A stretch of DNA of 64,000 nt from Pagrus major (GCF_040436345.1 NC_133238.1:7938150-8002149); one strand, 5' to 3'; positions 32,966-48,400 are shown, counted from the first letter of the stretch. Made by a program: numbers and translations. The notes: generated by a model from the sequence alone, not told the origin.

Positions 32966-35900
32966 CTGCAGGGTGTGGCAGAGGGCACAGAAAGCAGGGT
33001 TTGTAGTGAGTGAACTAGATGGAGGTAGCCTGGTGAAACAACAAGTGTTTTCATCATTAAATTAATGACCAAAAAGCTAGGATTCACTGACCATCTGACA
33101 CACCTGTTACTTTACTGATTTTGACTGAATCCACTGAACGTTTCTAAGATTAGTCTCATGATAAATTATATTCTGTTATTATATTATGCCAGTAGTTGAC
33201 CAGATTCTTCCAGCATTTAATTCAGCAAATCAAAAAAGTGAGAAATCCAGAATAATCCCAAATGGCAGACAGAGAGGAAAAGAGGCTAACTACTGAAGAT
33301 TGAGTAAAATATATAATTAAGTAGTTGGTGGAGAATGAATACTGGACTTACACACATGAGGGGGGCAGAATGACTCCAAATCCATGCTAATGTTGCTCTG
33401 TGTCTGCTGGACTGGTAAATAAGTAATCGTCTGCCAATATATTTGCCCTATCAACTTTAAAAGTTGGTAATATGTCAATGTTGTGTTTATGTGCTTATCG
33501 TGCTGCCCTCAAAGTGGCCAAAACCAATAAACACAACTTTAAACGAGAGGAACAAGCGGAAAAACTTCCCATTTGATGATATGTTGGCAAACAGCTGCAT
33601 ACTCCCACGTCCAGCAGAATGTAAGTCTCATACTCACCCTCATTTAGCTGCTTCAGGCTCCACTTCCTTCACTAGCTAGTCTCCAGCCCTGACTGTCTGC
33701 CATTTGCTGCTGTGCCGGTAGCTTTTTCAAAGCAGGTTGTATTATCAAAATAATGAGATAAAAGAGACCAATATGCTCTAAAGGGCTCAGTAGAGCTGAG
33801 TGGAACTGCAGAGTCGGGGAAGTGTGTTTATCACAACATGCAGCACCTTTCACATTACATCTAAAATACTGATTGCTGAAGCTTTCATCAGCATGCCATC
33901 ATTAAAATCTGCCTAGACCAAAGGCTGTTGTTTTCAAAAGACCAAAACTGTGAATAAACAAAACAAAGAAATGCTTCTCAAGTCACAAAATCATTGTTCT
34001 AAACTTGATTTACCTCCTAATTTACCAGGGTATTGATGAATGTGTGTGCCTGTTGTGATACGAAGCAGAGCAGCTCTAACAGGCCGTGTGCAAAATGGAC
34101 AAATCAAAGGTGGAAATTGTCAGATTGTTCAGCTGTGCTCATTTTACTCAAGAGAGTCAAGAATAATTGCTTCTTTAAGTCCCCCTTCTTTTGCTTTAGA
34201 AAATACATGCAGAAAGTGTTTGCCTGGGGTTACAAGGGAGGCACTGTTGACTTTTGAAGCAATCCCACTCTGAAGAAGAAATAATCCATGTTTGATTTGG
34301 ACCCAGGCAGATTAGAAAACACTGGATTTGTGTGGTGTCGATGAAAGGAGGATTTACTGTCGACAAGCCAATGACAACTGATGGTGGACAAGAACCATCA
34401 ATTAATCAGAAGGAGCCAAATGCTGCATCACTGTCTGCTCAAAGCTATTATGAGTTTATGACTCATGGTTGGTAGAACAAAACCAACATACAAGCTGTTT
34501 GGTAACATTTCAACACCAGTATGTCTTCCAACAGTTGCCAAAACAGGGAGTCCAAACACCTCATTACTGACTATGAGGTGTACATCAAAGTAGCTTCAGA
34601 CAGTCTCCGTTTAAGAAGTCTGATTGGGATGAGAAAAAAAACCCCATAGAACAAAGAATCCAACTGAAAACATCACAGAAAAAGCAGAGCTGAAGGTGTG
34701 TTTTTAATTTCATGTTCCCAATGTTTGCAGGCATGCTCTGTGACTACAGATTCCAAATAACAAAGTCGGATCAAATTTTCTGAATCTCTTCCAAACAAAA
34801 AGTAAAAAATAAAAAAACTATGGAAAACAATAACTCTAGACTGCAGGCAGTCAAAAAGTCATAAGTAGAGAGTACTGACTCTAATAAAATATGGATTTTT
34901 CTGGCAAAAAAAGAGTTTGCCCCAAGGAAATGTGGGTTGTGTCTACAGTAAGCATCCCAAAATCCATAAATCGTGACCTTGGAATTATAAGCATCCATCT
35001 GAGGTGCAATTCTGAGACACTGACACTAAAACTACTGTGCACTTGACTGTACACTATCTTTCTCCAGTCATAACTATGCAGATAACTACATCAGACCGAT
35101 GCTTAGTTTAAGTCCAAGCCATATCATTTGCAGATCTTTGTGGCAGATTTTACTTTTCAGAGGTAAATTTACAGTTCATCAATAAAGCAAAAGAACACAA
35201 CAAAGGGAGGAGGTGACAGTCCGTGACTGACAAGGGGCCAGCATCATATGACTCATGACAGATTTTCCCTCATGAAAGATTCTTCTCCGTTGACTCGCTG
35301 AGACTCTTGATGTTTATTGGTTGTGACATGTTGGTACGGGGATAATGGTGTGACTGTCATGATGCACTACATCGCCGACCGATCACATAACATTTTGCCA
35401 TGAGGGTTAGTGAGGGAATACAAACCTCTTTTGAGGTTTTTGTTATAGAGAATTCAGCCGGTTTTCCAGTAATTTATATACAGCAACACATGCAAAAGAC
35501 TAGAAGATGCTCCTTTTGACTATGTGAACACAGGGACTGTGTACTGGAAGGACACTCTGACACTTGCTGCTTATTTTTCAACACTGGATACTTGGCAGGG
35601 TGTTGCGTTCATTAGCAAAAAAAGGATTTTAGCGGCCCCCTCATCATTAGCAGTGACTTCTTCATTTAAATGAGAAGTAAGAACAGCATCAAGCTGAATT
35701 TAGATGTCTTCAATGAAATGCACTGGTGGTGCTAACAAGCCATCAGGAGGAGAGTCACCCATACCCTCAAAATGTCAAGAAATTCTTTTAACACTTTTCA
35801 ACAAACTAAGCACTTTTCAACAAAACTCTACAAGAGCATGGCTGCTAGTTCATAATCTTTAGTCAAAGCTAAAGCCTTTTTCATCTTAGAAATCAGCCAG

Positions 35901-38900
35901 TGTGGCTTTAGTCAGGTAGGTTTTTGAAAGCTTTATACAACTCTGGACTGAATCAGATGTGTGATAGTGAGTTTGTTTCAGTGTTGGAGCTAAAGCAGCA
36001 GTACAAAGCAAGATTTAACAAGACTCTAAATAAACTGATTGAAGTTGTGGTATTACCTTTCATCTGACTGCTGTCAAAAAATATTTTCTACTTGTAAAGA
36101 TGTAAAAGGAATGTCGCCTTTTGGAAGTTCCCAGTCGTAGTCACAATGCCCCTATCAGCTAATCATAGAAAGACTTCTACGTGGTAAAATAGAGCCGGTG
36201 CTACAAGCTTGGTTAAGGCATTTGTTAGAAACCCACATGCCAAGAGGAGAACAACAGGAAAACAATGATGCTTAAAAGAGCTGAATCTCCTGCTGGGGTC
36301 ACTGTGCAAAAGTAGGAATGATATATGAGGAGATAATCTTTTTCAGGTTACAAAAATTGCAGCTATTTCAAAGCCCTGTTTAATGATGCATGGGGCTAAT
36401 AGTGCGAAAAGGTACTAGTGCCACTTGGGCATTCAGCTGGTGCCTGCCGCGGGGCATCTGAATATGAAAACTCATCTAATTCTTGCTGATCAATGAACAG
36501 ACTAAACAAAGCAGATTGTGAAGTGCTGGGGAGATAAAGACAAACTACAATACAACCACGGCTGCCATGGCAATATCTCACATTAGCTTTACAAAGTGCT
36601 GCTAATAATTGGTATCCCACACAGAAAATATCACACTCGCAGTGAAATTTCTTTTATTGACCACGCACAATGAAGACCCATTAGAGCTAATCATTTCGTA
36701 GCTATATGGACTAGCTGCTTCATAAAAACTAATCATCAAGAAGTGCTTTTTTAGCTGGTCTTTTGAAGGGAAGCATAGAGGTTACTTCCTGGATTCAGAC
36801 TTGTTTGAGTACGTGTGTGGGAGCGAAATTAATTTAGCCCTTTCTCTTAATTCCTGTGAGCTTTTCTGATTCCTCATCCTTCTCCATTGTGCTGCCAGTC
36901 ATGCAGAGAGACGAGGCTCCACAAGGTTGGGATATAGATCCATGCTGATGGCTTTTTAAAGAGGTGGCACCCATGTGTGACTCAACATAGGCTGTAGGTG
37001 TTGGTAAAGGAAAAAAAAAAAAAATCAATCTTTTTTTTTTTTACAAAAAGAGATCCATCATACTTGTTAGTAGAAGTTTTGGGTGGTGGAATTTCTGTGT
37101 TTGCACAAACAAGTGAGGATTCACGTGTGTGAGAGAGATAAACAGGACCTGGAGAAAGTGTGTGTTCCTGGAAAAGAGGAGCCACGAAGCGTGAACACAC
37201 CCACACAAACATCTGGCAGGTGGTGTGCATAAAGGTTGAGGGCAGCAGCAAACTGGTGCCGTGTAGCTGGATGGAGATGAAAGTGCACCAGGATCCTGGA
37301 TGCTGTACACAGCGAGGAGGCAACACAATGACTCACTGAGATGCTCAAGGAAATGCACCTCGGGCTAATCTGAAAAACATCCTGAAGTTTGAGTTCGGTT
37401 TTGGGACCTCATATGGTAAAATAACCAAAGATCCAAGATCAAGTTTAGTGTAAATTGGTCGGTGTAAAAGCAATTTTCTAATTTGGGTAAAGTCCAAAAA
37501 ATCAAGAGCAAGGTTCACCTGAACAGCAGGGATGAAAGCACCCTGCCACATTGCTGCAGGGCGAAATAATACAGCATCGTTAATCATCTCAAACATGAAC
37601 AATGTCTCACATTATCCCGAAACCTTGTACTGTACCTGCTTTGAAACGTGCTACATAAGGATCATATGAGATCCTATCATCATCTCCAAGCACTGCGATC
37701 TATCTCTACCTGATATTATCAAGTACAGTCTCTCCAAGCAGCCTCAGTGTGACACCTGAACTTCTGAAATATATAATGCTTGTCATGCTGTGCGTTGTTT
37801 TTAAGTGTCTCACTGGCTGTTGATTGATAAAAAATGTTTTTTAGCTGTCTGCACCTCTCCTGACTTAACCCAAAAGGTAGATTCAAATCAGATAAGAGTT
37901 TATATTTCACCAGATCTCTCTGGGATGTGCTAGAACAACAAGTCTGATCCATGGAGGCCCCACCTTGCAGGACTTAAAAGATCTGCTGGTAACACCACAG
38001 GACACTTATAGAGGTCTTGTGTCAAAGCCTCAGCTGTTTTGGTGTCATCAGGGGAACCTCCACGATATTAGGCAGGTGTTTTTTATGTGCTAGCTAATCG
38101 GTGTGACTTCTGACCTTCTGACCTTCCATGTACCCTAAGGGGATGAATGCAGAAAATATTGAAGGGACTATATCCACACTTCAGCCTGGAAATCGATGAA
38201 GAAGCCCTTGAAGTGCAGGTCAAAGTTGAGTTTAGAAAAGGATATCTGGACTGCAATGCTTAACCCTGTTGACCTAGGAAAAAAATGGATGAACATACTG
38301 TATATTAGGTATTTAGAGTGTTCCAGAGGGAAAAGGTATGTGGGAAAATTATGTTGGAGAACAGGCAACAGAGTGGAGTGAGAGAGATCGATACCACTCT
38401 CATGTTAGTATGGAAAAAAGCATAAAGACTGAAAACAAGGTGAAACAGCAAGCCTGTCTCTGCTCACTGCTCAGAAAATAGAGTGGTTTTGATCTTTTTA
38501 TCAGGAAAAATGGAATAAGCACATTCCTTAAAATGTCTAATTATTCTTTTAATGGAGTGTCTCCATTAAACCACCAAATTAAAAAATCTCAACAGGTTTA
38601 TGTGATTGTTTGCCCGTCACTGAGGCATCAATGTCAGACTGTAAAATGCTAAGCAGTACTTGGTTTTCAGTGCTAATAGGCAGTGGAAGCATTGCTGGAC
38701 TATAAGTACCCTGATTTCCCATGAATATATCTGGAAGAGAATTAATTAGAGTTAGAAAATGAAATTTTACACTTGAACTGCTGCTCAAAAGGGCGCTACA
38801 GGCCCATGCACCAGGGACTGAAACTTCTTCTGGTTCTAAACTTCAACAGCACAGCCTTTATGTCTGCATTCCTGCTGTGACTTCACCTCCGAGATCCATG

Positions 38901-39782
38901 CAGTCTTGTTCTGCAGCCACAAAATTTTTATATCAACCCGGAATCTCGGTGGTGAAACATTGTGCCAAAAGCTCCATTTCATGTATTACGGGCGGCCCTT
39001 CAGGGAATACTCCTGTGTGATTAATTTCCATTTCAAAGCTAAAAGCTCACGGAATGATGTCAGGGAGTGGGGGGTTTGAAGTGGTGCGCATTCAAATGGG
39101 AACAAAAAAAATAAAATAAATAAAAACACACAGGAGACAGTATCGCGCGGTGGCACACAACAAAAATATACACTTGAAAAACTTGAACGAACCGTGGGCA
39201 CCCACTGCATGCACATAAGCCTCCTCACTTCTGCCCCTGCATGCACGTAAACACACACACACACGCACACACTTTCAAAGTAGCTCACGGTCACAGTTTT
39301 GATCTCTCGCCTTGTTTGGTTAGGTTTCTAACGGCATGTAACGCACTCCTCTGTATGCTCTCTTCTTATCTTTATTATACCACCCAACCAATGCTGCCAC
39401 CTGTCCCCCACCCACCTCCACAGCCCCCCTAAATCCTGTAGGCTCTAATTGGCCTGGTGTCCTTCACAACAGAGAGCGTTGCTGAGAGCTGGACGCAGTG
39501 TGCTAGAAGGCTAATAGAGACATCTCGAAATGCCAGGTCACTGACTGGGCCGCTAACTCTCCTCCCAGCCTTGTCACGCTGCTTAAAGTTAACCTTTTCA
39601 TTAGACGGCATTTGTCGACAACCAGGATCTTCTAGTCATACGTGGGGTCTGTCAAAGGAAGTGCAGTGGAGCTGGATTTGAAAGGGTGTGTGAAAGTGCA
39701 ATCAGAGACACTAGCAAAAATGTCTATCTGAACAAATATTTAGCTGGAAAATTCATTAACAGCAAATAAATCTATTCTTCTC

Positions 39783-40060
39783 TTAAAGAGTAACTTTAAT
39801 TTTCCAAGTGTGTTGACAGGTCTTAGGGAGTACCTGAAAAAATTTGTAGAATAAAGTATAAAGCCTTTTGTTTCTCAAGAGGAAGCTGCATGAAGTCTAA
39901 TAAATGGCCTCCAGTGATGTCACTCAGTAATTAAGTTGCATTGTGGGTAATGCAGACACCTGGTTTTAAAAAGTAGTCCACTGGTCTAGCATTGCAATCC
40001 TATTACCCTGCTGGACTCCTTTCGAACATTTTAAAAACAAATGATCAAAAATGGAAACAG
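39783..40060 (+). repeat. Second copy of the TTAA-ended fold-back element (one arm)
   Basis: Begins TTAAAGAGTAAC and continues with GTGTTGACAGGTCTTAGGGA, GTATAAAGCCTTTTGT, AGAGGAAGCTGCATG and AGTGATGTCACTCAGTAATT. This is in the same order as the reverse complement of 9624-9232. No matching inverted right arm was seen, so this copy appears truncated. Confidence 0.6.
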
Positions 40061-41074
40061 CAGAACCGGAGATATTGCCCTTCTCATGCCACAAATTTTC
40101 CTTTTTTTGCAAACCCTGGCACCTGTCCTCTAAGATCTCTGGAAACAGAAATGTCAGAGACAGACATCTCAAAACCCGGACAAATATACCAAAACTATAG
40201 CCAGATGTCACTTAACGGGAACAGCTTTCTGATCTTTGTTTTCTTAACCCATTCACATTACTGCTTGAATGAATACCCTGGTGGCGACAGGAGTGCAAAA
40301 AACAAACAAACAACAATTTCCTTTTCACTGTTAAAACTCAATGAAAGATTATTTGTTGCTCACATTTTTTGTAACAATATCTGGGAGAAGGTGACCACAC
40401 ATGGCAGTTGTGTTAATTTTGAAGCAACACCTTTCCCACATGTACATCTGTCAAGATATGTGTTCTGTTTATTTGATTCACATTTTTTGATATCTTTTAA
40501 TCCTCTTTTCTTCTGGAAGTCTGTTCTGCTCCCACTTCATCTGACAATCTGATCATCGACCTGTCTGTGTGAGTAAGGGTGAAATTTAACAACAAAAAGT
40601 TCTTGTTGCTTGTATTATTTGATCAGAGGAGGTGAATCAGATAGTTGATATCTGCGGTGAACAGGAGCATCTCCATTGTTTCACACTTGTTGTGTATAAA
40701 TAGACTGAGTAGTCTTGTATTGATGATTATGATTGATTATCCCTCTAAGGAGCAGCTCATCTGAGGATGAGCACTCTGCTGTAGATTTGATTGACCTTCA
40801 GTGCCTGAAGATCGGCTCATCATCTAGAAACAAAATGTGGGTGAGTCGCACTGTCGGCTTACTGTTCTGCTCCTGTCAGTCCACCCAACAAACATTTGAC
40901 AAACTGACCTTTTCCAGATGGCCACTGCCTAGTTGAAGATCATCTACTATGTGAATTTGGTGACAGATAACATATGGTATGACCCGTCAATAATCAATCA
41001 AGTTTCTCACATGCAGGTGTTGTCCTTAAATCATCAGGACAGCACGTAGTACAATGTCACATTCATGCACAATC

Positions 41075-41285
41075 AGGTCGGTCTGGTCGGTCAACCACTT
41101 TGGTGCAGACCAAAATGTCTTAACATCCGCTGGCACCAAATGTTGTGCAGGCATTCATGGATTAACCTTTTGGTACAAATATAAATTTTCCCTAAAGATG
41201 AATTGTGATTAATTTGGTGGTCCCTTAACTTTCCATCAAGCCCCATCATCGGGTCGAATGTTTAATTTGTCCAACACTTTGTATT
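41075..41285 (-). repeat. Interspersed fish repeat (family C)
   Basis: Contains CACCAAATGTTGTGCAGGCA followed by TTCATGGATTAACC and TTTGGTGGTCCCTTAACTTT. This wording is the diverged reverse complement of the family C copy at 58905-59335. Identification is partly from memory. Confidence 0.5.
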
Positions 41286-42738
41286 TGTAACATCCCTTTA
41301 TGTATATAATTTTATTTTCATAAGTAGCATAACAGGACCACAGCAAAGCCATCAACAGTCAAAGATGGAGAAAAAAAAGAGTTATATCACAGCTCACCTT
41401 TGCTAAGCAGCTACTGTATACTAGCAAAAGTGAGCAATGACTGCTGTCGTCTGTTCACGACTGATTTTAGTTTAATCAAGGAAAAATATTCTGGATGAGT
41501 TCCATGTGTCAATGTTTGCAAACTAAAACAACACTTTGTCCTTCACTTGTTCCACTTCCTCCAATATGACCTGAATGTAGCATGAGCCAAAACAAAGAGC
41601 CCCCACGATCAGAAAACATTAACCTGTCATTCAGCCGAACGCTGCATGCAACGTTGTAATAACCTGAAGCTGTTTTCTGTAGTCTGGTTTCTCCCGATCA
41701 ACATTTTTTGACTTTTTCTTTTTCCACAGCAAGCATCGCTGTTTCAGCTACAAGTGAAAAATCCATGCAGCTGTTTCCTGACGTGAAGGTATAAAGTTCT
41801 CATAAAGAAAGAATACATGTATGTGATGAAAATGATTCATATGTTTGTTTGAAATGTAATTCTACTTGTAGAGATCAGTAAAATCAAGATTCCATAGTCT
41901 TTATACCAACTGAAAGTTTTCAAAATACAAACTTGTGTTGTTTTTCCAATATGACCTGAATGCATCGTTACCTAAAGCAAGGAGAGCTCCTCTTTAAATA
42001 AGCATCCTCCTACCGACCAATTAGATAGCACCGTTGGATGGTCAACCGGCTTCAGGCAGTGTGTGTGCCTGGCCGTCAGGTTTTCACCTGATTTTGGAGA
42101 GAAACAGACCTCTGTTTCCAGTGATGAGTGCGAGCCAAAAGATGGAGGTCACCCAAATGGATGTGGAGGCCAACACGGACTTTCAATTGGAGTTTCCATC
42201 TGCTGTGCTGCTCTGCTATTATTGCCTCCACTCATATTTCAGGGCAGAGTAATCGCCGATCACTGATGGAGCAATGCCTGAACTGTGCATATATATTGTA
42301 CATGATAAAGAATGCATGGCTATCTACATTATTAAACAGCTACATAAAACATTCATGAAAATCATTTAAATGATAGCTTGGCAGTGAAAAGTTCCTTTTA
42401 TTGTTCCGTGTGCTGATGTGTGGTCACACGGTTGTGGTAACTGGGTTTAAATAGGTGTTTACCAGTTCAGCACCAGAGCCCTTTGCTGCTTTTGAAGTAC
42501 CTCATGAATTTGTTATAATGTGCTGTTCAATGCCTGTTGTAATGTTGAAAGGTTTAGAAGACATGTACATTTAATAAATTTAAATGTACATACATAATTT
42601 TCTTTCACATTGTTTCTATTTTGCTTGTTAATTTCACCAAATCTATAAACTGGCTGTGTCAGTTCGTGTCTTACAAACCCTACTTGCCATTAACAATCAG
42701 GATTTAAACCCCAAATCAGCGGATTTTCAAAGTCTTAC

Positions 42739-42871
42739 TTGATCTCACTCTCCTGAACCCGCTCCTCGTCCAGATCCTCAATGAACTTCTCCCCCTTCAT
42801 CCAGTAGATAAGTGGACTGACGTCTCCACTGTATCCAAAGAAGGCTCTGCACGTCAGGTTGACAGGACTTC
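42739..42871 (-). CDS. il1rapl1: il1rapl1 exon: first half of Ig domain 3
   Basis: 133 bases from a CCCACAG acceptor to a ATCAA|GTAAGA donor; the first two bases complete a Gly codon and the last two begin a Lys codon. It encodes [20 protein letters not shown] and [20 protein letters not shown], ending SEI. The [20 protein letters not shown] core is essentially identical to mammalian IL1RAPL1 and provides the first Cys and the core Trp of the Ig3 fold. Too short to stand out as an open frame, it was found by looking for the sequence expected before the next exon. Confidence 0.96.
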
Positions 42872-45451
42872 CTGTGGGAGACAAGAGACAGGATATGAGG
42901 TAACACCTGGTTACACGGATGACAGTGCTATGCTAATAATAATGATCGGCAACATAAAAAGCAGTAGGGAGAATCATGAAACAATAATGTCGTCTAAATG
43001 ACGCTACCAGCATCAAAGCCATTCTTTAATTCCCCAAAACCAATTTTAAGGGTAACACACACCAGCATCATATGATGCACCCCTTGGTTTCTATGTTAGC
43101 CCACACACCCGGCTCGTCTTCACCTGTGAAGATGCGTGTTAATGCATCTAGTCTAGTATTTCCCAGCATCAATGCACATCAACTCTCAGGAGAAACTGTA
43201 ATTTTATCACATTGGCTCCCTGGCATTGACTGTACCATGACTACTACTGTCTGCATCAATTGTTGGTGTGTGCATCCACTGATGCCCATCAAATGACACA
43301 GCGCTGTGTGATATGGCTGTGTGTGTGTTTTACACTTAAATCTAGATGAGATGTTGTCTTGTGGTTTTTGCACCACCATCAAAATAATACAGACAAAATT
43401 TACACAATAACCACCTAATTTCCCCACGTTATTCTAGCAGCATCTAAGTTACAGGTGTTGGTTGAAACTTAAATGGTCCACTGTGCACATGGCCAGCAGC
43501 TCAGCAGGAAACAGCATCTTTACTTTCAATAAATAACATCGATACCTTCCTTCTGTGCCCTTGGGTAGTGGATATCTGGTCATAAGTGATACCACATCAA
43601 TGAGTACCAGCCCCGAAAACCTATACTTATGTGTGCTTCCTGTTATTACACCTTTTCTCTTTCCAGACTACAATTTTTACCCTTCAAAACCTCCATAACA
43701 GCCTCCTTGATTCTATCAATTTCTAAAACAGTCTCTCACTCTCCAGAGGTACCATCTTAAACCATCCCAGACCCCATTTCTAATTCCCTGACGGCCTCTT
43801 AAACTTTAAAACACTCTCTTGAACACTCTTTCACGGCAACTTTGCAGCACTGCTGTACCTTCATAAAAGCTCTTATACTCTTCAGCGGCCCCCCTCGCTG
43901 TCAGACCCTACTTTTGAATTTCAATCACTATATTCTGCAGGAAGTACTTTGGAAATGTTTTAACGAAAAGGGTAGCAAAGCTTTTAAGGACAGTGATTAG
44001 CACGATTAATGAATTCATATAGTCTACATGTATGTCAAACTCGCAATTTGTACTAATTTGTCCCTTTTCTATTCACACAAAGCAGGAGTTCAAATGCAAA
44101 TTATCAACTTAATTATACTTGCATACCTTCACTAGTATTTTTGTGACAATGAGGGGATGTTGTTTGCCCTTGTGGGTCTATTGAACTAGACTGTGATTGA
44201 GTCACCCTTCATTCCACAGACAGCACAGATGCTATACGCAAAGCTTTCAGTGTGTGTGATGAGAAAATAAAAGAGTATTTATTCATTGCCAGTGGAGGTC
44301 AATGCTTCGGTACAGCAGCTTGATTGTGCCCTGATTTAATCGTAGCAATTCCACTTTATTTCTAAGCTTTTCAAAGAGCTGTGAAAAAGTGTGAGTACAG
44401 TCAAGTTGGATGATTCAATGAAGACTGCATAGTGATGGTGGTTAGTGAGCAACCATCACCACCATTTTAGAACAAGCAAGTTCCAGTGTCAATCTACAAA
44501 CCGCGATGAGACAAAATGATAACTAGGGTGGGGCGGAAATACTGAATTTTCAAGCCTCAGCTGCTCTCGAGTAAAACATAATATGAGCTCATGAATGACA
44601 ATGTAGCAGCGACACAATCCATCAGGGCAACTGTGACACATCATGCTTATTTCTCAACAACAACTATTCAACTCAATTTTTCTTATCCTTTGTTATAAGT
44701 TCAGCATCAAAATAATAAATTAAGACTTCAGCCAGGTGCAACCTGAGAAAAGATGGCTGCAGCTACATTTCAAGTGCAGATGGGAGTTTTCCACAACATG
44801 TTCCTGCGAGTGTTTCACAATAAAAGCATTGATAAGAAATGAAGGGTTTCTGTCCAACGCTAGAGGGAGTGTTAAGTTTATCAAACAAGGCTTCATACTG
44901 AAGTAGTTTAGCGTGTAACACAGACGGTATAACCAGCACCAAATCGTTACTGATGAGAGTTCTCTCTAGCCATATGCTGCTGGCACTCTCCACCTACACC
45001 TCAGTCGGTTTGCATTAAATCAAACTGTTTTAAGCTTGTACGCTGGACTGGAACAGCAAAACCAGAAACTAGCCCAACCCTAATGGTAACATATTCAATT
45101 CTTTTAGATACCACAGTCTAAAATAAAAATAAAAGATGAGTAGGAGACAAAAAAGACACAAAACTCTATCATGTGAAGTGAGTTTGGCACCTTCATTAAA
45201 AGTATGGTGACAAAAGAAGCAGGTTTGACTAGTCTGCATATAACCTTGCATTAGATAAAGATGCATAAAAAGGTTTGATATTTGACAAACTGACACTAAC
45301 TTCTTCTGTCTGCCATTCAATGATGGGCAGGTAGTGTACAATTCGTTTATCAGGGGTCGCCTGCTGTGACTGGAAAACAACAAAACTGTTGAAAATAATG
45401 AGGCTGAAGCAAAACATTGTATGTGGTGATTGCTACTGTAAAATTACTGAT

Positions 45452-45466
45452 TAGTGCAGCTTTAAA
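45452..45466 (-). repeat. Solo end of the TTAAAGCTGCA-type MITE
   Basis: TTAGTGCAGCTTTAA is the exact reverse complement of TTAAAGCTGCACTAA at 53139-53153. Confidence 0.4.
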
Positions 45467-48400
45467 GTTTGATTTTTATTCATCACCCGAGTACTTCCAC
45501 ATACTTTGCACTCAAGACTTGAAAAGTAGTGATGGCTTCATTTATGTCCGCTCACTCACACCAGCTTAAAATATGTGTGCTAACTGTGAGAAACAGCTTC
45601 AATATCCATGGGTGTTTTTCACGTGTTTTTGTATGTCAGTTACAGCTCAAGTTAAAGCAGTTGAGACAAAAGCACGAAAGAAATTCCAGTTGGGAAATGC
45701 AAGACTGTAAGCGGCCTGGAAAAAAAAAAAAAATCGAAGAAAAAAAGAGAAAATTCAGTTATAAAGAGCTTTGAGGTCAATTTTCTGTACTAGAATTCAA
45801 TGTGACGTGCAGTTAGGCTTCCTGGGATGATGCGAACTATGTGAACAGAGGGGAAAGTGCACAAAAAACACATATCAACAGACAAGCCCCCCTGCTTTCA
45901 CATCAGCAGGAGTTCTTCTCTCTGCTCTGCTCGGCTCATTTTTTCAACACACGTTCTATCTGACTGGAGTAAGATAAACCCCTTTTTAAACCTGTTTTCT
46001 CTCTCTGCCGAGGATTAGAGACCTCTCATTCTTATCACACGCATGCCGCAGCCGACGGCAGATCCACGAGTGTGTGGCCTGCTCTGTGACAGGCTCACCA
46101 GGGGGAATAAAAGAGCTGCATCATCAAAGCCCGGGAATGACTCTGATCCATAAAAAAGGCGCCGATGATCAAGGGGGCTCCACCAGTTGTGCATCCAGGA
46201 AGGCAAAAAGGTGATTCAGCATCTCTTCATTAGCAATCCTTGCTCATTGGCCCTGTGGCGAGGACTCAGAAGTCTGTGAGATGGGAGATAACTGTGGCGT
46301 ATAATTGGGTACTTGCTAGTTCAAAGATAATAGGGATTTTATTTTACCAAGGCCTGCTCTAATTTGGCCCTCTAGTGCAGTCTAACATGTTCAGATAATA
46401 GCAAAAATGTTAACTGGGAAGATCTGGTTTGGGGATTCAAAAAAAGGCCCCAAGTTGGTGGATGGTTTTACTGAACAAAAAATATTGTCCAGCGCTGAAT
46501 TCAAGAGCTGTGTTTGTGTGTGAGTGAGAGAGCGGGAGTAAGAGAGAAAGTGTTGGGGGTGTGGGGATCTGTCCTGGACCACACACACACATCCACACAT
46601 GCACACACGCACTGCTATACATCCGAGCTCCACCAGGGGTCTCTGTGGTGCTACAGAGCAGCAGGGCCAGTGTGCAGGAGGAGCACATAAAACAACAACA
46701 AAAAAACAAAAACAAAACACACCATTTTGACAGGTGCAGACAACGGTAAAAGGAAACACGGATCCTTTTGTGTGCCACCTTTGATGTCAAGAGGCTTCAC
46801 CCACGGATCCAAACAGCATGTTGTGTTGTAGCATTGACAGCTCCACTGCTGTGCTGACAACAGCCGCGGTGTCACTCTCCCAGACTTATTCCAAGAGGCT
46901 CCTTCATGCATATGGCTGCATGTTGTTCCCTTAACGACTGCGTGCTAATTTGTGCGGCTTTACTGCGAGCGGCTAAGCCTGCACTGGCAGAGGGCGGTGT
47001 GCTCAGTTCGGGAAATGCACAGCCATGCCGGGACTTAAATGCACAGATTCTAACATTCAAATCCCAACCTCTGGTCTTGGTCAGGGGGGCAAAGTGAGTC
47101 TTAATGCGATTGTCTCTTCTCTCTTATCTGCCTCCGCCTCTAGAGCGTCTCTCTCAGTAGCTGTGGCTGCAGGACGGAGACGTCAGCAAAGATTCCCGTG
47201 GCTAAGCAGACAGACTGGAAGCTATGAAATCATGAAACAGCACAGAGGAGCCAGGAAAGAGACACAGAGGAGGAAAGAGAGAGCAGGCATGTATGCATTA
47301 CTGCATCTGTGTGCATGTGACAGAGGCGCACATGAGAGAAAGAAGGCATATGTGCATGTCAATGTGGATGGGACTGAGAAAAAACATGAGCTAGACAGAG
47401 GAATCACACATGGGAGAGAACAAACCATTCTTCATGGAGAAAGACTTCCCACACAGAGTGAATAGAGCATCGTATCGCCCTTGTGCACTGAAGATTACAT
47501 AGATTACAGATCAGTACATCCGTATGCAGTGCGTGCACCATCCATGTCAAGTTAATCTACCAGCGTTTCCCATTCAGATCCAAACAATCCAGCTCTTGAG
47601 TAGGGAAGCCTTTCTCTCCTTTTTTTTTTTTTTTTTGCTTTTAACAGCCTTGAATAAATTAAGCCCTGCAGCAAGCAGGAATAATACTTCAGAGGGAAGA
47701 GACTAAGCTTTTCAGAGTTTTTTTGGAAAGGGCATTTGCAATCGTAACAGGAATGAGGACACAAATAGCTTTAATGCTTTTGGTGAGATGGGAAGCAATG
47801 GAGCTAGCAATTAATAACAAATAGTAAAAGTTTTAAATGATCAGAAATTTGCAGGGCAGTTTGAGCTCTGTGCTGGCTTTTATACTATATTGATATTAAT
47901 AGAAGACCAATGGCAGCCTGGAAGATCGACATTTAGACATCAAACAGATGATAGGCCCAACAGGTCAATAAGGTGACAGTTAAGAATTTTTTTTAACAGA
48001 TATCACCATGAAACTTACCCAGTTAATTACTTTCATTAAGACAATTATTTTTGTATTACGAGTTCTCTGAATTTTTTTATGTTTAAATATGCAAATTAGT
48101 CATTATCTTATTATTAAGTATGCACAGATTTGTATTCATTTCCAGAACATAAATCTGAACATTGGATTAAGGCAGCTTCGAGATTGTTGTTTCATTTTGT
48201 TGACATATTAGTTTGAAAGGTTTTTAGAGAAGGAATTTGGGTATCTCTTTTTAATCGCACCATAAATCAAAAAATACTTTCAACTAGCACGAAAAAACTC
48301 ATGTGTGCCATATTTTTTAGGAATAAAATGTTCTATGGTGGAGATATCTGGCTCAGATTATGAGGAAAAAAACATTTTGAGAGAACAGCTTTCGAAGACT

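Larger units (their letters stand above)
32966..42738 (-). other. il1rapl1: il1rapl1 intron splitting Ig domain 3 (9.8 kb)
   Basis: A phase-2 intron inside the third Ig domain. No exon seen. Contents include the second copy of the TTAA-ended element (39783-40060), a repeat at 41075-41285, an A/T tract near 37009-37045 and a (CA)n near 39251-39266. Confidence 0.75.
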